The notes below the pieces were generated by a model. The model was not told where the DNA came from. It saw only the letters and a program-made list of their open reading frames with translations, and did not search any database. Of a DNA stretch of 64,000 nucleotides, positions 10,746 through 20,219 are shown piece by piece. A program made the position numbers and the translations under genes. Location: positions 16,455-80,454 of the forward strand of contig JACPHN010000265.1 of NCBI GenBank assembly GCA_016188575.1, written 5' to 3'. Position 1 is the stretch's first letter. Each line of letters starts with the position of its first letter. This DNA comes from Candidatus Schekmanbacteria bacterium. Its GTDB lineage: Bacteria; CSSED10-310; JACPHN01.

Positions 10746-13244
10746 CTAGTTCAGCGTGAGCTCGAACTTCCCGGAACGATCTCCGCCTGCGGAGACAAAG
10801 GTTCCCGTCAAGGACTTGCCTTGCACCGTGCCGCGAAAAGTAACGTCTTCGCCTTCTGGATTCGTCAGCACGAAGGTGACCTCGTTCCACCCCGTGGCAC
10901 CGTAGGCCCCGCGTTTGACACTGGTGGTCTTGCGCTCATAGCGGATGGCGTTGTTCCCGATCTTCTTCGAGCGCGTCAGGTTGGCGGTGCCGCTGACCGA
11001 AGTTCCGTTCTGATCCAGCATGAGGGTTGCTTCGTAGAGGCCTTCGTTCGACGCTCTGGAGAAACGAATATCGATCTGTCCCGACCACCGGCCATCGACG
11101 CGGCCGTAGCGTGCCGGAAGGGCGCGCGCGGCTCGTGCAAGCGACTCCTGCTGGGCCGGCGAAAGCTGGCTGGCAATCTCGCGGGGAAATGGAGCTCCCG
11201 GCGACATGGCGTTTACCTCCGCCAGCACGCGGGTATCCGCTGAGCTGTCCGGGGTAAATGCGGGTGGTCGGCGCTGCACGAAGACCAGATAGTAGTCGGA
11301 AAGCAGCCCCACCCACCACGCTCCGAGCTGGTCTGGATCGATGCGCACGCCGGCCTGGCGAGAATAGCCGGCGGCATCCGCGGCAGTGACGTCGGCGAGC
11401 TTTTCCTCGAGCGAACCATCCGGAGTCACCTGCCAGATCGACGCTTCACCACCAGCGCCGCCGCCTCGCAGCTTGAGTTTTGCGGTTGGTCTTTCCGAAA
11501 GCGCCTTGCGCGCGGCGTTCAGTCGCTCCGCCACGCGCCGGGCTCGGGCCTCGAGTCCCTCGCTACCGGCGCCTTCCGAGAGATACAGGATCGGACCGAA
11601 GTCGGTATTGACGGAGATCGTTGAGCCGTCCGCGCTGGGCCGACCGGCAGAAAAGGCCAGGAGAAACGGCGGTGGCTTGACCCCGACGATGCTCAGCTCG
11701 CTGGCGTCGGAGGTGAGCCCGTGCACGGCCACCGAAACGTTGACGGGGCCGGAGGCCGCGATGTTGGGCACGACCGCTTTCAGCTCCGTGGGCGTTCCTT
11801 CCGTCACCTGAGCGCGTTCGGAGCCGAATCGGACCTCGTTTTCAAACGGCTCGGGGCTGAATCCTTCCCCGCGAAGCGTCACCATCTGGCCGGGTTTTGC
11901 ACTGTCCGGATCGACGGAATCCAGACTCGGCTTGGGCATCTTGACGAAGGCGAGCTCGCCGACGGAGGCGATCTCACCGCGGAATGCCGTCAGGGTGACC
12001 GCGCCATCAGGGGCGTCGGTGGGCACGCGCAGGTGCAGTTGTTTTTCTTCGCGCTGGTCGATTTTGGCCTCGACGGTGCCGAACAGGAGACGAAGCGCTT
12101 CGGGGCTATCCTTTTCCCCGAACCCCGTCCCGCTGACCACGACTGGGTTGCCGGCGATGGTTTTTCGCGGCGTGATGCTCTCGAGCACTGGAGGGGCGGC
12201 CGGTAGTCTCATCACGACCGCGACGCCGATTGCGACGAGGGCGACCGCGGCGATGGCAAACACGGCGAGGACCGCCTTGCTACCGGTGGGCGTCTTCACG
12301 GCTTGCTGTTGCACAGCCTGGATGCGCTGCTGTTCCTCCTGCACCCGCCGCGCGAAGTCTGCCGGCACCTTCATCATCATGGTTCCCCCTGCGATCGGCA
12401 TCTCCGGCTCGGGAACCTCGATCTCGTCGGGAAGCGGCGGCGGGACGGGAGGCGGCGGTGGCGCGCTGGCGGGAAGCGCTGCCGCCTTTTGAGACGCACC
12501 CTTGACCGGATCGGGGATATCGTCAAGCTCGTCCATCAGCGCGGCATTCGGATCCGAAAACACGAGCTTGATGGCCGCTCCGAGGCGAATCTCGTCGCGG
12601 TCGCGCAGCCGCCGTTCGCCGTAGACGCGCTCGTCGTTTACGAACACGCCGTTGGCGCTGCCGAGGTCGACGACCACCACACCGTTCCAGTCCTTGCGAA
12701 CGCGGGCGTGCTGGCGGCTGATCGCCTTGTGGTCGATCCACAGGTCACATTCCGAGCTGCGGCCGATGACGATGTCCTCGACCTCGCGCGCGAGCTCGAC
12801 GGCGAGGCCAGGCTGCGGTCCGGTCACGACCTTGATCGACGGCGTTTCGTCTCCAAGGGCGCTGAGCACCTCCATGACCATGCGGCGAGCGACCATTTCG
12901 GTGCGCTCACCCGCCTCCTCGCTGCGGGGCACGGCCTGCAGGACGGAAAACTTGAGGTCGAATGACTCGATCTGCACGTGATCTCCGTCCCGCAGCAGCT
13001 TGCGCTCGTCGACCGGGATTCTCTTGCCGTTTAGCTGGGTGCCGTTGGTGCTTCCCGAATCCACCAAGTAGTAGTCCTTGCCTTCCGCCAGAATGCGGCA
13101 GTGCGTATGCGAGATGCGCCGATTGGGAAGCTGGACCGAATTCACCGACGCGCGGCCGATGGAAATGACGGTCGTGTCAAAATCGAGCTCGTAATCTTTC
13201 GCGTCCTGCGCGGCGAGATCGCGGACCGTAAGGCGGACAGGCAT
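10746..13244 (-). CDS. Membrane protein with two FHA domains and two IPT/TIG domains
   Basis: An 832-residue protein. FHA domain 1 is at about residues 5-102 (GRASVNS, SHTHCRI, STNGTQLNG) and FHA domain 2 at 140-230 (GRSSECD, SRQHARV, SANGVFVND). A proline-rich linker (255-275) and a basic, Gln-rich helix lead to one membrane segment (about 323-346). Outside follow two IPT/TIG domains (350-440 and 441-530; SITPRKTIAGNPVVVSGTGF is typical), then a helical region and a C-terminal beta domain with alternating strands. The layout suggests a cytoplasmic phospho-peptide reader coupled to a periplasmic binding region. It lies with the tail-anchored FHA gene in a likely operon. The C-terminal part is not recognised. 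Confidence 0.85.
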   Translation of the reverse strand: MPVRLTVRDLAAQDAKDYELDFDTTVISIGRASVNSVQLPNRRISHTHCRILAEGKDYYLVDSGSTNGTQLNGKRIPVDERKLLRDGDHVQIESFDLKFSVLQAVPRSEEAGERTEMVARRMVMEVLSALGDETPSIKVVTGPQPGLAVELAREVEDIVIGRSSECDLWIDHKAISRQHARVRKDWNGVVVVDLGSANGVFVNDERVYGERRLRDRDEIRLGAAIKLVFSDPNAALMDELDDIPDPVKGASQKAAALPASAPPPPPVPPPLPDEIEVPEPEMPIAGGTMMMKVPADFARRVQEEQQRIQAVQQQAVKTPTGSKAVLAVFAIAAVALVAIGVAVVMRLPAAPPVLESITPRKTIAGNPVVVSGTGFGEKDSPEALRLLFGTVEAKIDQREEKQLHLRVPTDAPDGAVTLTAFRGEIASVGELAFVKMPKPSLDSVDPDSAKPGQMVTLRGEGFSPEPFENEVRFGSERAQVTEGTPTELKAVVPNIAASGPVNVSVAVHGLTSDASELSIVGVKPPPFLLAFSAGRPSADGSTISVNTDFGPILYLSEGAGSEGLEARARRVAERLNAARKALSERPTAKLKLRGGGAGGEASIWQVTPDGSLEEKLADVTAADAAGYSRQAGVRIDPDQLGAWWVGLLSDYYLVFVQRRPPAFTPDSSADTRVLAEVNAMSPGAPFPREIASQLSPAQQESLARAARALPARYGRVDGRWSGQIDIRFSRASNEGLYEATLMLDQNGTSVSGTANLTRSKKIGNNAIRYERKTTSVKRGAYGATGWNEVTFVLTNPEGEDVTFRGTVQGKSLTGTFVSAGGDRSGKFELTLN

Positions 13245-13364
13245 GGCGTTTCGGACTGGGTTAGGGGCGCATTCGTGGAGGACGAGCCGTATTACTACCG
13301 TTCGCCATTATTCTGGAGAATGGCGAGTGAAGTCAAGGGGCCGCGGAGCTTGTGGCGATAGGTT

Positions 13365-13754
13365 CTAGTCAACTCGCTTGGTATCCATCAGTTGCCGAAC
13401 GGCATGCGATGCCGCCTTGCTATCCTTTTCCACGTGCTGCCTGGCCTTTTCTGCATGTTTCCGGGTGGCGGCGTGGGGCTCGCGCTCGGCGCCCTGACTG
13501 GCCTGGTGCGCAGCCCCGCGAGCCTCTCCGTCGCCGCCGCCTACGCTTCGCGCCGCCTTGAGCATTTCCGCCAGTCGGTTCGTGCCGTCAGCGGCTGGCG
13601 CGCTCGGTGCCTCGGGAAGCGCCTTGCTCGTGGTGGTCGTTGCCGGCTTTCTTGGCGCCGCGTCGCGCCGTGGCCACCAGGGAATCAATACGGCACCAAG
13701 CACTACGACTACCACGCCAAAGGCGATAACCCAGAACTCCATGGTAGCAATCAT
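13365..13754 (-). CDS. Small bitopic membrane protein
   Basis: A 129-residue protein of unknown function. One membrane helix lies at residues 5-27 (EFWVIAFGVVVVVLGAVLIP), followed by a basic stretch and a long polar, Ala/Gly/Lys-rich tail with helical charge patterning (HAATRKHAEKARQHVEKDSK). Its ATG overlaps the stop codon of the 175-residue gene (ATGA), so translation is probably coupled. It and that gene share one plan: N-terminal helix plus a low-complexity cytoplasmic tail. Confidence 0.6.
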   Translation of the reverse strand: MIATMEFWVIAFGVVVVVLGAVLIPWWPRRDAAPRKPATTTTSKALPEAPSAPAADGTNRLAEMLKAARSVGGGDGEARGAAHQASQGAEREPHAATRKHAEKARQHVEKDSKAASHAVRQLMDTKRVD

Positions 13755-14278
13755 CCTCTTTTCTTGGTTCGTTTCTTGCTCGGGCCAGCCGAGCTCTTGG
13801 GGGTAGGATCGGGTTCAGCGGCGGCGACACCGGCGGCGGGGTTGGCGGCCGGCTGGTGGATGAAGTCGCGTACCGCGGCGGCCATGACCTTTGGATGGGC
13901 GACGACCTCACGGCGCAGGACTTGGGCGCGATCCTGGACACGTCGGGCCAGCTCGAGGAGCGCGTCGTGATCCGGCGTGCGGGACTTGCTTTCAGGTGGC
14001 TCCGGCGCTGCAGACGCGGCGTCCACCGGTCCGCGAGTGCCGTGCGCAGCGCCTTGGCGTGGTGGCTCCGGGGCGGTCGCGCCCGGCGCGGTTGCCGCCG
14101 AAATCACTTTGGGCGTGTCGCCTCGCATCTCCCGCGGCGACCCCGGCCCGGGTTCAGACAGCACCGGCGCAACTCGCTTGCTCGTTGCAGGCGTGCGCAG
14201 AAGGATGCGGACTACGGCAAACCAGAATAGCGCGGCTACGATTACCACGCCGAGCCAAAAAACGATCTCCCGGTTCAC
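13751..14278 (-). CDS. Small bitopic membrane protein with basic tail
   Basis: A 175-residue protein starting at GTG 14278, seven bases after the receptor-like gene's stop. Residues 5-28 are a membrane helix (IVFWLGVVIVAALFWFAVVRIL). A Pro/Ala-rich segment follows, then a helical patch (DHDALLELARRVQDRAQVLR), and a very basic end (KKRTKKRG) that would sit in the cytoplasm. I do not recognise the family. It is translationally coupled to the 129-residue gene downstream. Confidence 0.6.
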   Translation of the reverse strand: MNREIVFWLGVVIVAALFWFAVVRILLRTPATSKRVAPVLSEPGPGSPREMRGDTPKVISAATAPGATAPEPPRQGAAHGTRGPVDAASAAPEPPESKSRTPDHDALLELARRVQDRAQVLRREVVAHPKVMAAAVRDFIHQPAANPAAGVAAAEPDPTPKSSAGPSKKRTKKRG

Positions 14279-14285
14279 CTCACGC

Positions 14286-16310
14286 TCACCAACCGACGGA
14301 ATACTCGATGACTACGCGCCGCTCCCAGTAGCGGCCTGGGTTGCTATCCACGGTAGCGCGCGTGCTGTCAGAGAGTACATTATCCACAGTCGCGGAAAGC
14401 TGCCAGAGGCGCTGCGGCGAGTGCGCGGTGGCGACACGCGCGGACAGGCGGCGGCTGGCGGCGAGTGAGCTCGGCTCGCGCGCCACCTGCGAGCTCCGGT
14501 CCGAGCGATACTGGAACCGCAGGAACACGTCGAAAAGCCTGGTCAACGGCACGTCGGCGGCGAGGTCCACACGGTGGCGGGGAGCCCCGCCGGGAGAAGA
14601 CGTGGAATCGATGCCGTCGGTGTGCGTGTAGGACCACCCGAGCGCATAGCCGGGTTGCCACTGCCATCGGCACTCCGCCCCAGACGCCAGGACGCGGTCG
14701 CATCTCGAGCACGTGCGCGTGGCCATGCGCGAAGCGAGGAGCCAGCGCGGCCGGGGCGTCCACGACCAGCTTACCTCCGCGTGATCGCCCACGCCACCCG
14801 AGGATCCGGCCTCGTCCAACCGCTCCGCGCCGTCCGGGTCATCGGTCCGCGTCAAGGCCAGACGCGCGCGAATCGACTCGGCAGGAATCCATACCAGCGA
14901 CGCTTGCGGGTACAGACGCCACCTCGTCCCGTCGCTGCCGGCACCGTCCAGTCGCGAGAGCCGGGCCGCGCTGGCCAGACCCAGGTTCGCGGTGAGCTGC
15001 CAGCGGTGCAAAGCCCAGACGGAGACATCTGTCGCCGGCGCCACGAATGCTGCCCTGCCTGTGCGATCGCGGATTCCACCGCGCCCTTGCCGCGGGACCT
15101 CGTACTCGAGTACTCGGGACTTGTCATCGCGGTACCCGAGACCGATGTTCAGGTGGTGTTTGAGGTTGGGCCGCCACTCGAAGTGGCCGGAAAGCCCGAA
15201 TTGCTCGCTGCGGTCCTCTCGTCTCAGCGGCGCGTCGGGATGCGCCGCCTCGCGAGACGTGGCGGCCGCCTCGCGTAGCGCCCCAATCATGGCGAGCTCC
15301 ACCGCGAACCCCGGCCCCGAAGTATGGTAGGTGAGGTTGCCGAGCGCGCCGTCGTCGATTGCGAGCGGATCGCGCGGCAGGACGTGGCGACGCGACCACG
15401 CCGCCGTCGTGAGGCGAAGCGGACCAACCGAGGTGCGGCCGGCCGCCTGCGAGTCGCGCTCCGGCTCGTCCACGAAGTCACCCGGGCCACGCCGCGCGTG
15501 CTCGGCCACGGCGCTCCAGGCGCGCGACCCGCGGTTCCCGATTCCCAGGCGCATCGCGCGCTCCCCCTTCGAGCTGCCGCCAATCGCCAGGCTTGGGCCA
15601 AACATGCGCCGCGTCCAGGCGTAAATCGCGCCGCGGCTCGCCCCCACGCCGAGAATCGCCTGCATGGGCGCGACGATAACCTCCACGCGCTCGATGAGCC
15701 CCACGCGCAGCTCAAAGACGCCAGGAATGCCGTTGGCGGCGCCGAGCGGGACGCCATCGATCACTACCGGCATTCCTCGCGGCCCCGGGCTGCCATCCAC
15801 CGACCAGGTCAACCCGCCAACAGCATTCGCCTCGGCCTCGAGTCCCGGAACCCAGAAGAGCACATCAGCAAGAGTCTGCACCCCAAGCGCCCGCAACCTG
15901 CGTTGATCGAAAACATGGCAGGGCAGCGGCGCGAAGTCCGGCGGCAACCACCCGCCGAAAACGCGACAGCGGTCGTGCGTTGCGTACGGAACGGTGAGCT
16001 CGGGAAGAATCGGCTCCCCGGCGGCCTCACGGAAGCGCAGCTCGTCGCTGGATGGCACGTGGCGCGGCGCGATTGGCAACTCCTCGGGATCGACCACTGG
16101 CGTGCCGATCTCCTCGGCTCCCGACCGCGGCACAGTCCCGGCGGGTGCGCTCGCAATCAGCGCGATGGCCAGCGCAGTCGCCGCCAGCGGCCGGCGCGCC
16201 GGCGCCCGGCATGGACCCAAACAGCGCGCGCGGCGGTGCTCACACAACGCTCTTTCTGCGGGAGCCTGCCCCCCTTTTGGCCGAAAAACAACTTCCACCA
16301 AGAGCTGCAT
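14286..16310 (-). CDS. TonB-dependent-receptor-like outer-membrane protein
   Basis: About 674 residues from ATG 16310; the start is uncertain because an Arg-rich stretch precedes the likely signal peptide (LAATALAIALIASAPAG). A plug-like domain follows, with LADVLFWVPGLEAE, a VVIDGVPLG strand and GLIERVEVIVAPMQAILGVG, the usual order of plug motifs. The rest alternates short polar and aromatic beta segments as expected for a barrel, ending ...VVIEYSVGW with a terminal aromatic residue. I see no clear TonB box. The substrate is unknown. It is the first gene of a minus-strand run with the two small membrane proteins and probably the FHA genes. Confidence 0.75.
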   Translation of the reverse strand: MQLLVEVVFRPKGGQAPAERALCEHRRARCLGPCRAPARRPLAATALAIALIASAPAGTVPRSGAEEIGTPVVDPEELPIAPRHVPSSDELRFREAAGEPILPELTVPYATHDRCRVFGGWLPPDFAPLPCHVFDQRRLRALGVQTLADVLFWVPGLEAEANAVGGLTWSVDGSPGPRGMPVVIDGVPLGAANGIPGVFELRVGLIERVEVIVAPMQAILGVGASRGAIYAWTRRMFGPSLAIGGSSKGERAMRLGIGNRGSRAWSAVAEHARRGPGDFVDEPERDSQAAGRTSVGPLRLTTAAWSRRHVLPRDPLAIDDGALGNLTYHTSGPGFAVELAMIGALREAAATSREAAHPDAPLRREDRSEQFGLSGHFEWRPNLKHHLNIGLGYRDDKSRVLEYEVPRQGRGGIRDRTGRAAFVAPATDVSVWALHRWQLTANLGLASAARLSRLDGAGSDGTRWRLYPQASLVWIPAESIRARLALTRTDDPDGAERLDEAGSSGGVGDHAEVSWSWTPRPRWLLASRMATRTCSRCDRVLASGAECRWQWQPGYALGWSYTHTDGIDSTSSPGGAPRHRVDLAADVPLTRLFDVFLRFQYRSDRSSQVAREPSSLAASRRLSARVATAHSPQRLWQLSATVDNVLSDSTRATVDSNPGRYWERRVVIEYSVGW

Positions 16311-16356
16311 TCCTCTCGTGTCCTCGCCGCACTGACTGGGGGAGGCCCGCAAACTA

Positions 16357-16385
16357 CTTACATTCGCGACTAACTGAGCTATAAT
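16357..16385 (+). promoter_or_regulatory. Sigma-70-type promoter for the amidotransferase-like gene
   Basis: CTTACA (16357-16362) is separated by 17 bases from a consensus TATAAT (16380-16385). Transcription would start about 35-40 bases before the ATG at 16431. It lies in the 120-base divergent spacer beside the TonB-receptor-like gene. Confidence 0.6.
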
Positions 16386-16430
16386 CGAATCTGCCCGCGG
16401 CCGCCATACGAACGACCACCAGAGACTATA

Positions 16431-17162
16431 ATGAGTAGGCTTCTCGCATTCCTCACCAGGGAGAACGCTGACGACGGTTTGCTCTTGGATTTTCGTGCGC
16501 TCAGTGAGGACGGCCGGACCTTGCCGGGCTCCAAGCGCGGCCATCGCGCCGGCTGGGGAATCGCGTACTACGACGCCAACGGTCCTCACTATGCGGGCAG
16601 AGGAATCGGTAATGCCTTCGAGGACTTTCGCTACGTCGATGCGTGCCGTCTCGTCAAGGGCAACGGCGTCCGCGGCTGCCTGTTGTCTCATTTGCGCAAA
16701 GCCGACGACGGCGCACCTGAGGATATTTCCAACACCCAGCCGTTTATCCGACATCCCTACACGTTCGCTCATGACGCGCGCCTTCGCACCTACCAGCCGG
16801 AGCTGCCGGCCGATTTGCAGCCCAAGGGAGCAACGCCGAGCGAGTTTTTTTTCGGCGTGGTCCTGCGGCGCATCGAGGAGGCAAAGAACGTCGTCGAAGG
16901 TCTGGTGCGCGCGATTGGCGATGTCAGAAGTGCCTGCGAGAGCACGGGCATGGCCATCTTGATGTCCGACGGCGCCCATCTCTACGCATTCCGGGAGGCG
17001 GGCATTGATGAGACGTATTATTATTTTTGCTACGGCCGGCGTGGCCAGTCGGTTCTGGTGAGCCAGGAGCCGCGGTGGGAGCTCGAATGGGAGGAGGTTC
17101 CCTCCGGTGCGCTGCTCGTGGTTGGCCCGAATCTGACGTGTGACATCCGGCAGATTCTCTGA
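16431..17162 (+). CDS. Class II glutamine amidotransferase-fold protein with Ser in place of Cys
   Basis: A 243-residue protein like the YafJ-type class II glutamine amidotransferases. Family members begin Met-Cys-x-Leu-Leu, and the Cys exposed after Met removal is the nucleophile. Here the start reads MSRLLAF, so the nucleophile position is Ser2. Other family features are present: GHRAGWGIAYYD, the CLLSHLRKA strand, and SNTQPF...FAHDARL. Ntn hydrolases can use Ser or Thr, so it might be an amidase of another kind or an inactive binder. A sigma-70-type promoter lies 45 bases upstream. The TPR gene follows on the same strand after 83 bases. Confidence 0.75.
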   Translation: MSRLLAFLTRENADDGLLLDFRALSEDGRTLPGSKRGHRAGWGIAYYDANGPHYAGRGIGNAFEDFRYVDACRLVKGNGVRGCLLSHLRKADDGAPEDISNTQPFIRHPYTFAHDARLRTYQPELPADLQPKGATPSEFFFGVVLRRIEEAKNVVEGLVRAIGDVRSACESTGMAILMSDGAHLYAFREAGIDETYYYFCYGRRGQSVLVSQEPRWELEWEEVPSGALLVVGPNLTCDIRQIL

Positions 17163-17245
17163 GCCTCTGGCGTCGCCTCCGATCCGGACCAGGCAGGACG
17201 GAAAAGGGCGAGGCGTGGCGTACTCTCTTGATAGCAGGTCCAGCT

Positions 17246-18778
17246 ATGGCATCTCAGCGCGGCGATTCGCCGGAACGGTTGATCAGCGACGAACGAGCAG
17301 AATGCCGAAGAGCCTACGAGATCGGGATTCTCTTTCTCGAGCAGGGACTTCGGGAAACCGCGGCCGAATACTTGAAGCAGGCGTTGCAAATCGATCCGGA
17401 CCACGTCTTGGCGAAGGTCGCCGTGGCCAGACTGAACCAGCTCAACACGGGAGCCGCGCCGGCGGCGACCGAGTTTGCTCCGAGGACCATGCTCCTGGCA
17501 CATGCGGCCCAGCCGTACGAGTCTCGCGGTTTTGTCGTGCTCCCGGCGCCACGCCTTGAACATGCCGGCGATGATCTGTTTGCGGCTTCTGCGGACGACG
17601 ACTTCATCCTGGACGACCTGGACGAGACCGGCGAGCAGGACAGCACCGGTGCGGACCGCGCTGGAGGACCTCACCGCAAGGCGCACTCGGGTGATGCGGC
17701 GGGCGTGGCGGACGAGCTCGTGGGGAGGCGCATGCTGGTAAGTCCCGAGCTCCCCGCCATGCGGACAGCGCCTGCCGGCGCCAGAACCGCGCCGGCGAAC
17801 CCACCGGCGGCGGAGACCCGGCGCCCGGTCTTGCGCCATGCCGCTGGAGCCACTGCGCTCGTGGCCGCGGCGATCCTTGCCGCGGTCCTCGTCGCGGCTC
17901 GCCACCAGGGCACTGCCAATCGCCGCGACGGAGACCGGCCCGAAAACGCGGCCACCAGCACCTCGCCCATGTCCGCGGGAGCGCCCGCCGGCGCGACCGT
18001 CACCGCACCCGACACCGATCCGCGTCCGGCTTCGGAGATCCTGATCGAGCATGCGCGCCTGTCGCTAGGCGCCGGCGACTTCGTCTCCGCACGGCGATAT
18101 CTCAAGGAAGCGGGAGACTTCCTGGGGCTCGACGCCCGAGCCATGGAAGAAAAATACGGGGACCTCTACGAAGACATTGCCACGCTCGACGCCAAACAGA
18201 GCGCCGATAGCACCCGGCAGCGCGAGCTCGTCGATAGACTGTGGAAAGCCGCGAACATCTATTACAAGAAGAACGAGCACAACAGCGCCGAAAAGCTGTT
18301 GCTCGCGATCCTCAACGAAGACCCGAGCCACGGCGAGGCCGCCAACATGCTGGAACGCGTCCGGGCAATACGGCGCGATCCCAGTCGCCTCGGCCGCTCG
18401 GCAGGCGCCGATGATGATGAGCAGGTTCCGCTGTCCGTCGCTCCCGCGACGACCACAGATGGCGGCACGGCACTGTCGGAGGACCTGGCAGCCGAGGCAG
18501 CTCGCGCGGCGACCGTGGACGATCAGGGGCATGATGCGGTCTGGTGGGCGAACCAAAAAAAGGAGCTGCAGCGCCAGCGGGATCGGCTGCGACGCGAGGT
18601 CCACCAGGCGAAGACGGAAGCGACGCGAGCGCGGAGCGCTGGCGATGAGCAGCGCTTTCAGTCGCTGACGGCGCGCCGCAAGGAACTGGAAATGCAGCTC
18701 GCTTCCGCCGAACGGGAGCTCACGGAGCTTCCCGACGAGGCAAGTCGCGCCGGCGCGCTCCCCGAGTGGGTGCGCTGA
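17246..18778 (+). CDS. TPR protein with internal membrane segment and coiled coil
   Basis: About 510 residues from ATG 17246; a TTG at 17228 in the same frame is an alternative. The N-terminus contains a TPR pair (YEIGILFLEQGLRETAAEYL, ALQIDPDHVLAKVAVARL). A disordered linker leads to one membrane helix around residues 195-220 (AAGATALVAAAILAAVLVAA). The C-terminal half has further TPR-like helices (NIYYKKNEHNSAEKLLLAIL) and ends in a long charged coiled coil (ELQRQRDRLRREVHQAKTEA). It could scaffold an assembly across the inner membrane. The neighbouring FHA and small membrane proteins suggest a shared signalling or envelope role, which is inference. Confidence 0.65.
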   Translation: MASQRGDSPERLISDERAECRRAYEIGILFLEQGLRETAAEYLKQALQIDPDHVLAKVAVARLNQLNTGAAPAATEFAPRTMLLAHAAQPYESRGFVVLPAPRLEHAGDDLFAASADDDFILDDLDETGEQDSTGADRAGGPHRKAHSGDAAGVADELVGRRMLVSPELPAMRTAPAGARTAPANPPAAETRRPVLRHAAGATALVAAAILAAVLVAARHQGTANRRDGDRPENAATSTSPMSAGAPAGATVTAPDTDPRPASEILIEHARLSLGAGDFVSARRYLKEAGDFLGLDARAMEEKYGDLYEDIATLDAKQSADSTRQRELVDRLWKAANIYYKKNEHNSAEKLLLAILNEDPSHGEAANMLERVRAIRRDPSRLGRSAGADDDEQVPLSVAPATTTDGGTALSEDLAAEAARAATVDDQGHDAVWWANQKKELQRQRDRLRREVHQAKTEATRARSAGDEQRFQSLTARRKELEMQLASAERELTELPDEASRAGALPEWVR

Positions 18779-18845
18779 GAGGAAAGCCCCTCCCCCCGCA
18801 GGCGCGTGTTGCACAGTGCGCGTACGTGCTCGCCTCCCCCCCGCT

Positions 18846-20165
18846 CTACGCCGCGTCGCCGCCGCTCTTGCGCGCCAGATACGTGTCGCGCGAGATGAGG
18901 TCGTCGTTGCCCGGGCGTGCCCCGAGATACAGCAGCGCCATGACGCCGTTCTGCATCGCCATCACCACCGCGAGCAGTGAGGCATAAAACAAGCCGATCC
19001 AGATTCCCGTGGGGAACAGGCCGATCACCGATCCTCCCGGCATCTGCACCATGTCCAGGCCGCCGCCGGCCATGAGCATCTGCATTCCGAGGAGGCTCGG
19101 AAACCCTGAGATCCCGCCGGTGATGCCCACCGGGATGGAGAGCGCGACCATGCCGACCCACATCACGAGCATTGCCACCAGCGACAGCGCCATGCTGGGC
19201 AGGATCGCCCACAACAGGAGCCGGACCACCGCGGAGCGAACCAGGTTGAAGAGCACCTGCATCGTCTCCATGACGGTCGTTTCTTCGAAGGCCACGATGA
19301 TGGGGGCGAAGGTCCAAGCCAGCGCGGCGGCAACAATCAAGAACACGGTGGCCAAACCCAGCGCGAGGTGGACGCCGAAAATCAGCCCCGTCAGGATGGG
19401 ACCAGCGTACGGGATCAGCGCGACGACGCCCAGCAGGCCCAGCACGATGAGCGGGGCCGCGATGGTCACGCTGACGATGATGGGGGTCAGCGCCAGCGAC
19501 ACCGCATGTTGCCGCGCCCAGGCCAGGGCCACTCCAAAGGCCGGAGAGCTACCTTCCAGGATTTTTTCGCGCGCCTGAAAGCTGAGCGCCCCGAGGCCGA
19601 CAAAGGAAATGGCGATGGCAGCAGCGGCGCCGGCGACCACAAACGGCAACGCCAACACCGCGGTAACCCGCGCCGCGATCAACGCGATGCCGAACAGAAT
19701 GCCACCTACGAGCGTCGTCGCTCCGAACGACGCCAGCGCGACCAGCGCGCGGTTGCGATCGAATCCGAGCGCGAAGCCGCCCCATACGTCCCGCCAGCCG
19801 ATGCGGTGCGGCTGCTTGAATCGTAATGGGAGCTCATCCGGGAAAAAGCGGTCGATGATGCTGCCTTGCGCCGCCGGCCGCGAGCTCGTGGACCCATCAT
19901 CGCGGCTTGAGCCGGTATCGAAGGCACCAGCTCCCCGGTTCATGCCCGTGCTCGGCTCGAACCCGGAAGGGGCGGGCCCACCGGTGCGGAATAGCGATGC
20001 AAACTCCGGCAGGCCGCCGAGCGAAGTCCAGCCCTCCATGCCTTGAGTCCATACCTTGGTGGAGTCGGGCAGGTTCTCTGCCGTGATCCGCCGCCGCAGC
20101 TCGTCGTCCGTGAGTGGGCCGACGCGCTGACCACCGAGAGCAACGTACCATGATTTCCCTGCCAT
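18846..20165 (-). CDS. GYF_2-domain multi-pass membrane protein
   Basis: A 439-residue protein with a GGAG 8 bases before its ATG. Residues 5-55 are a GYF_2 domain (WYVALGGQRVGPLTDDELRR...VWTQGMEGW), a presumed peptide-binding module. After a Ser/Gly-rich linker, about six to seven hydrophobic segments follow from residue 140, including VALASFGATTLVGGILFGIA, LIVLGLLGVVALIPYAGPIL and LAVVMAMQNGVMALLYLG. The membrane part resembles DUF975/DUF4013-type integral proteins of unknown role. It is convergent with the TPR gene. Confidence 0.7.
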   Translation of the reverse strand: MAGKSWYVALGGQRVGPLTDDELRRRITAENLPDSTKVWTQGMEGWTSLGGLPEFASLFRTGGPAPSGFEPSTGMNRGAGAFDTGSSRDDGSTSSRPAAQGSIIDRFFPDELPLRFKQPHRIGWRDVWGGFALGFDRNRALVALASFGATTLVGGILFGIALIAARVTAVLALPFVVAGAAAAIAISFVGLGALSFQAREKILEGSSPAFGVALAWARQHAVSLALTPIIVSVTIAAPLIVLGLLGVVALIPYAGPILTGLIFGVHLALGLATVFLIVAAALAWTFAPIIVAFEETTVMETMQVLFNLVRSAVVRLLLWAILPSMALSLVAMLVMWVGMVALSIPVGITGGISGFPSLLGMQMLMAGGGLDMVQMPGGSVIGLFPTGIWIGLFYASLLAVVMAMQNGVMALLYLGARPGNDDLISRDTYLARKSGGDAA

Positions 20166-20219
20166 TGCGTGTTCTCCGTACGGAATCCGACCGTGGTGCC
20201 CGAACTACCCGAGGTCGCG

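Noticed and set aside
12303-12965. Long plus-strand frame inside the double-FHA gene
   Set aside because: Antisense to well-conserved FHA motifs; high GC keeps such frames open.
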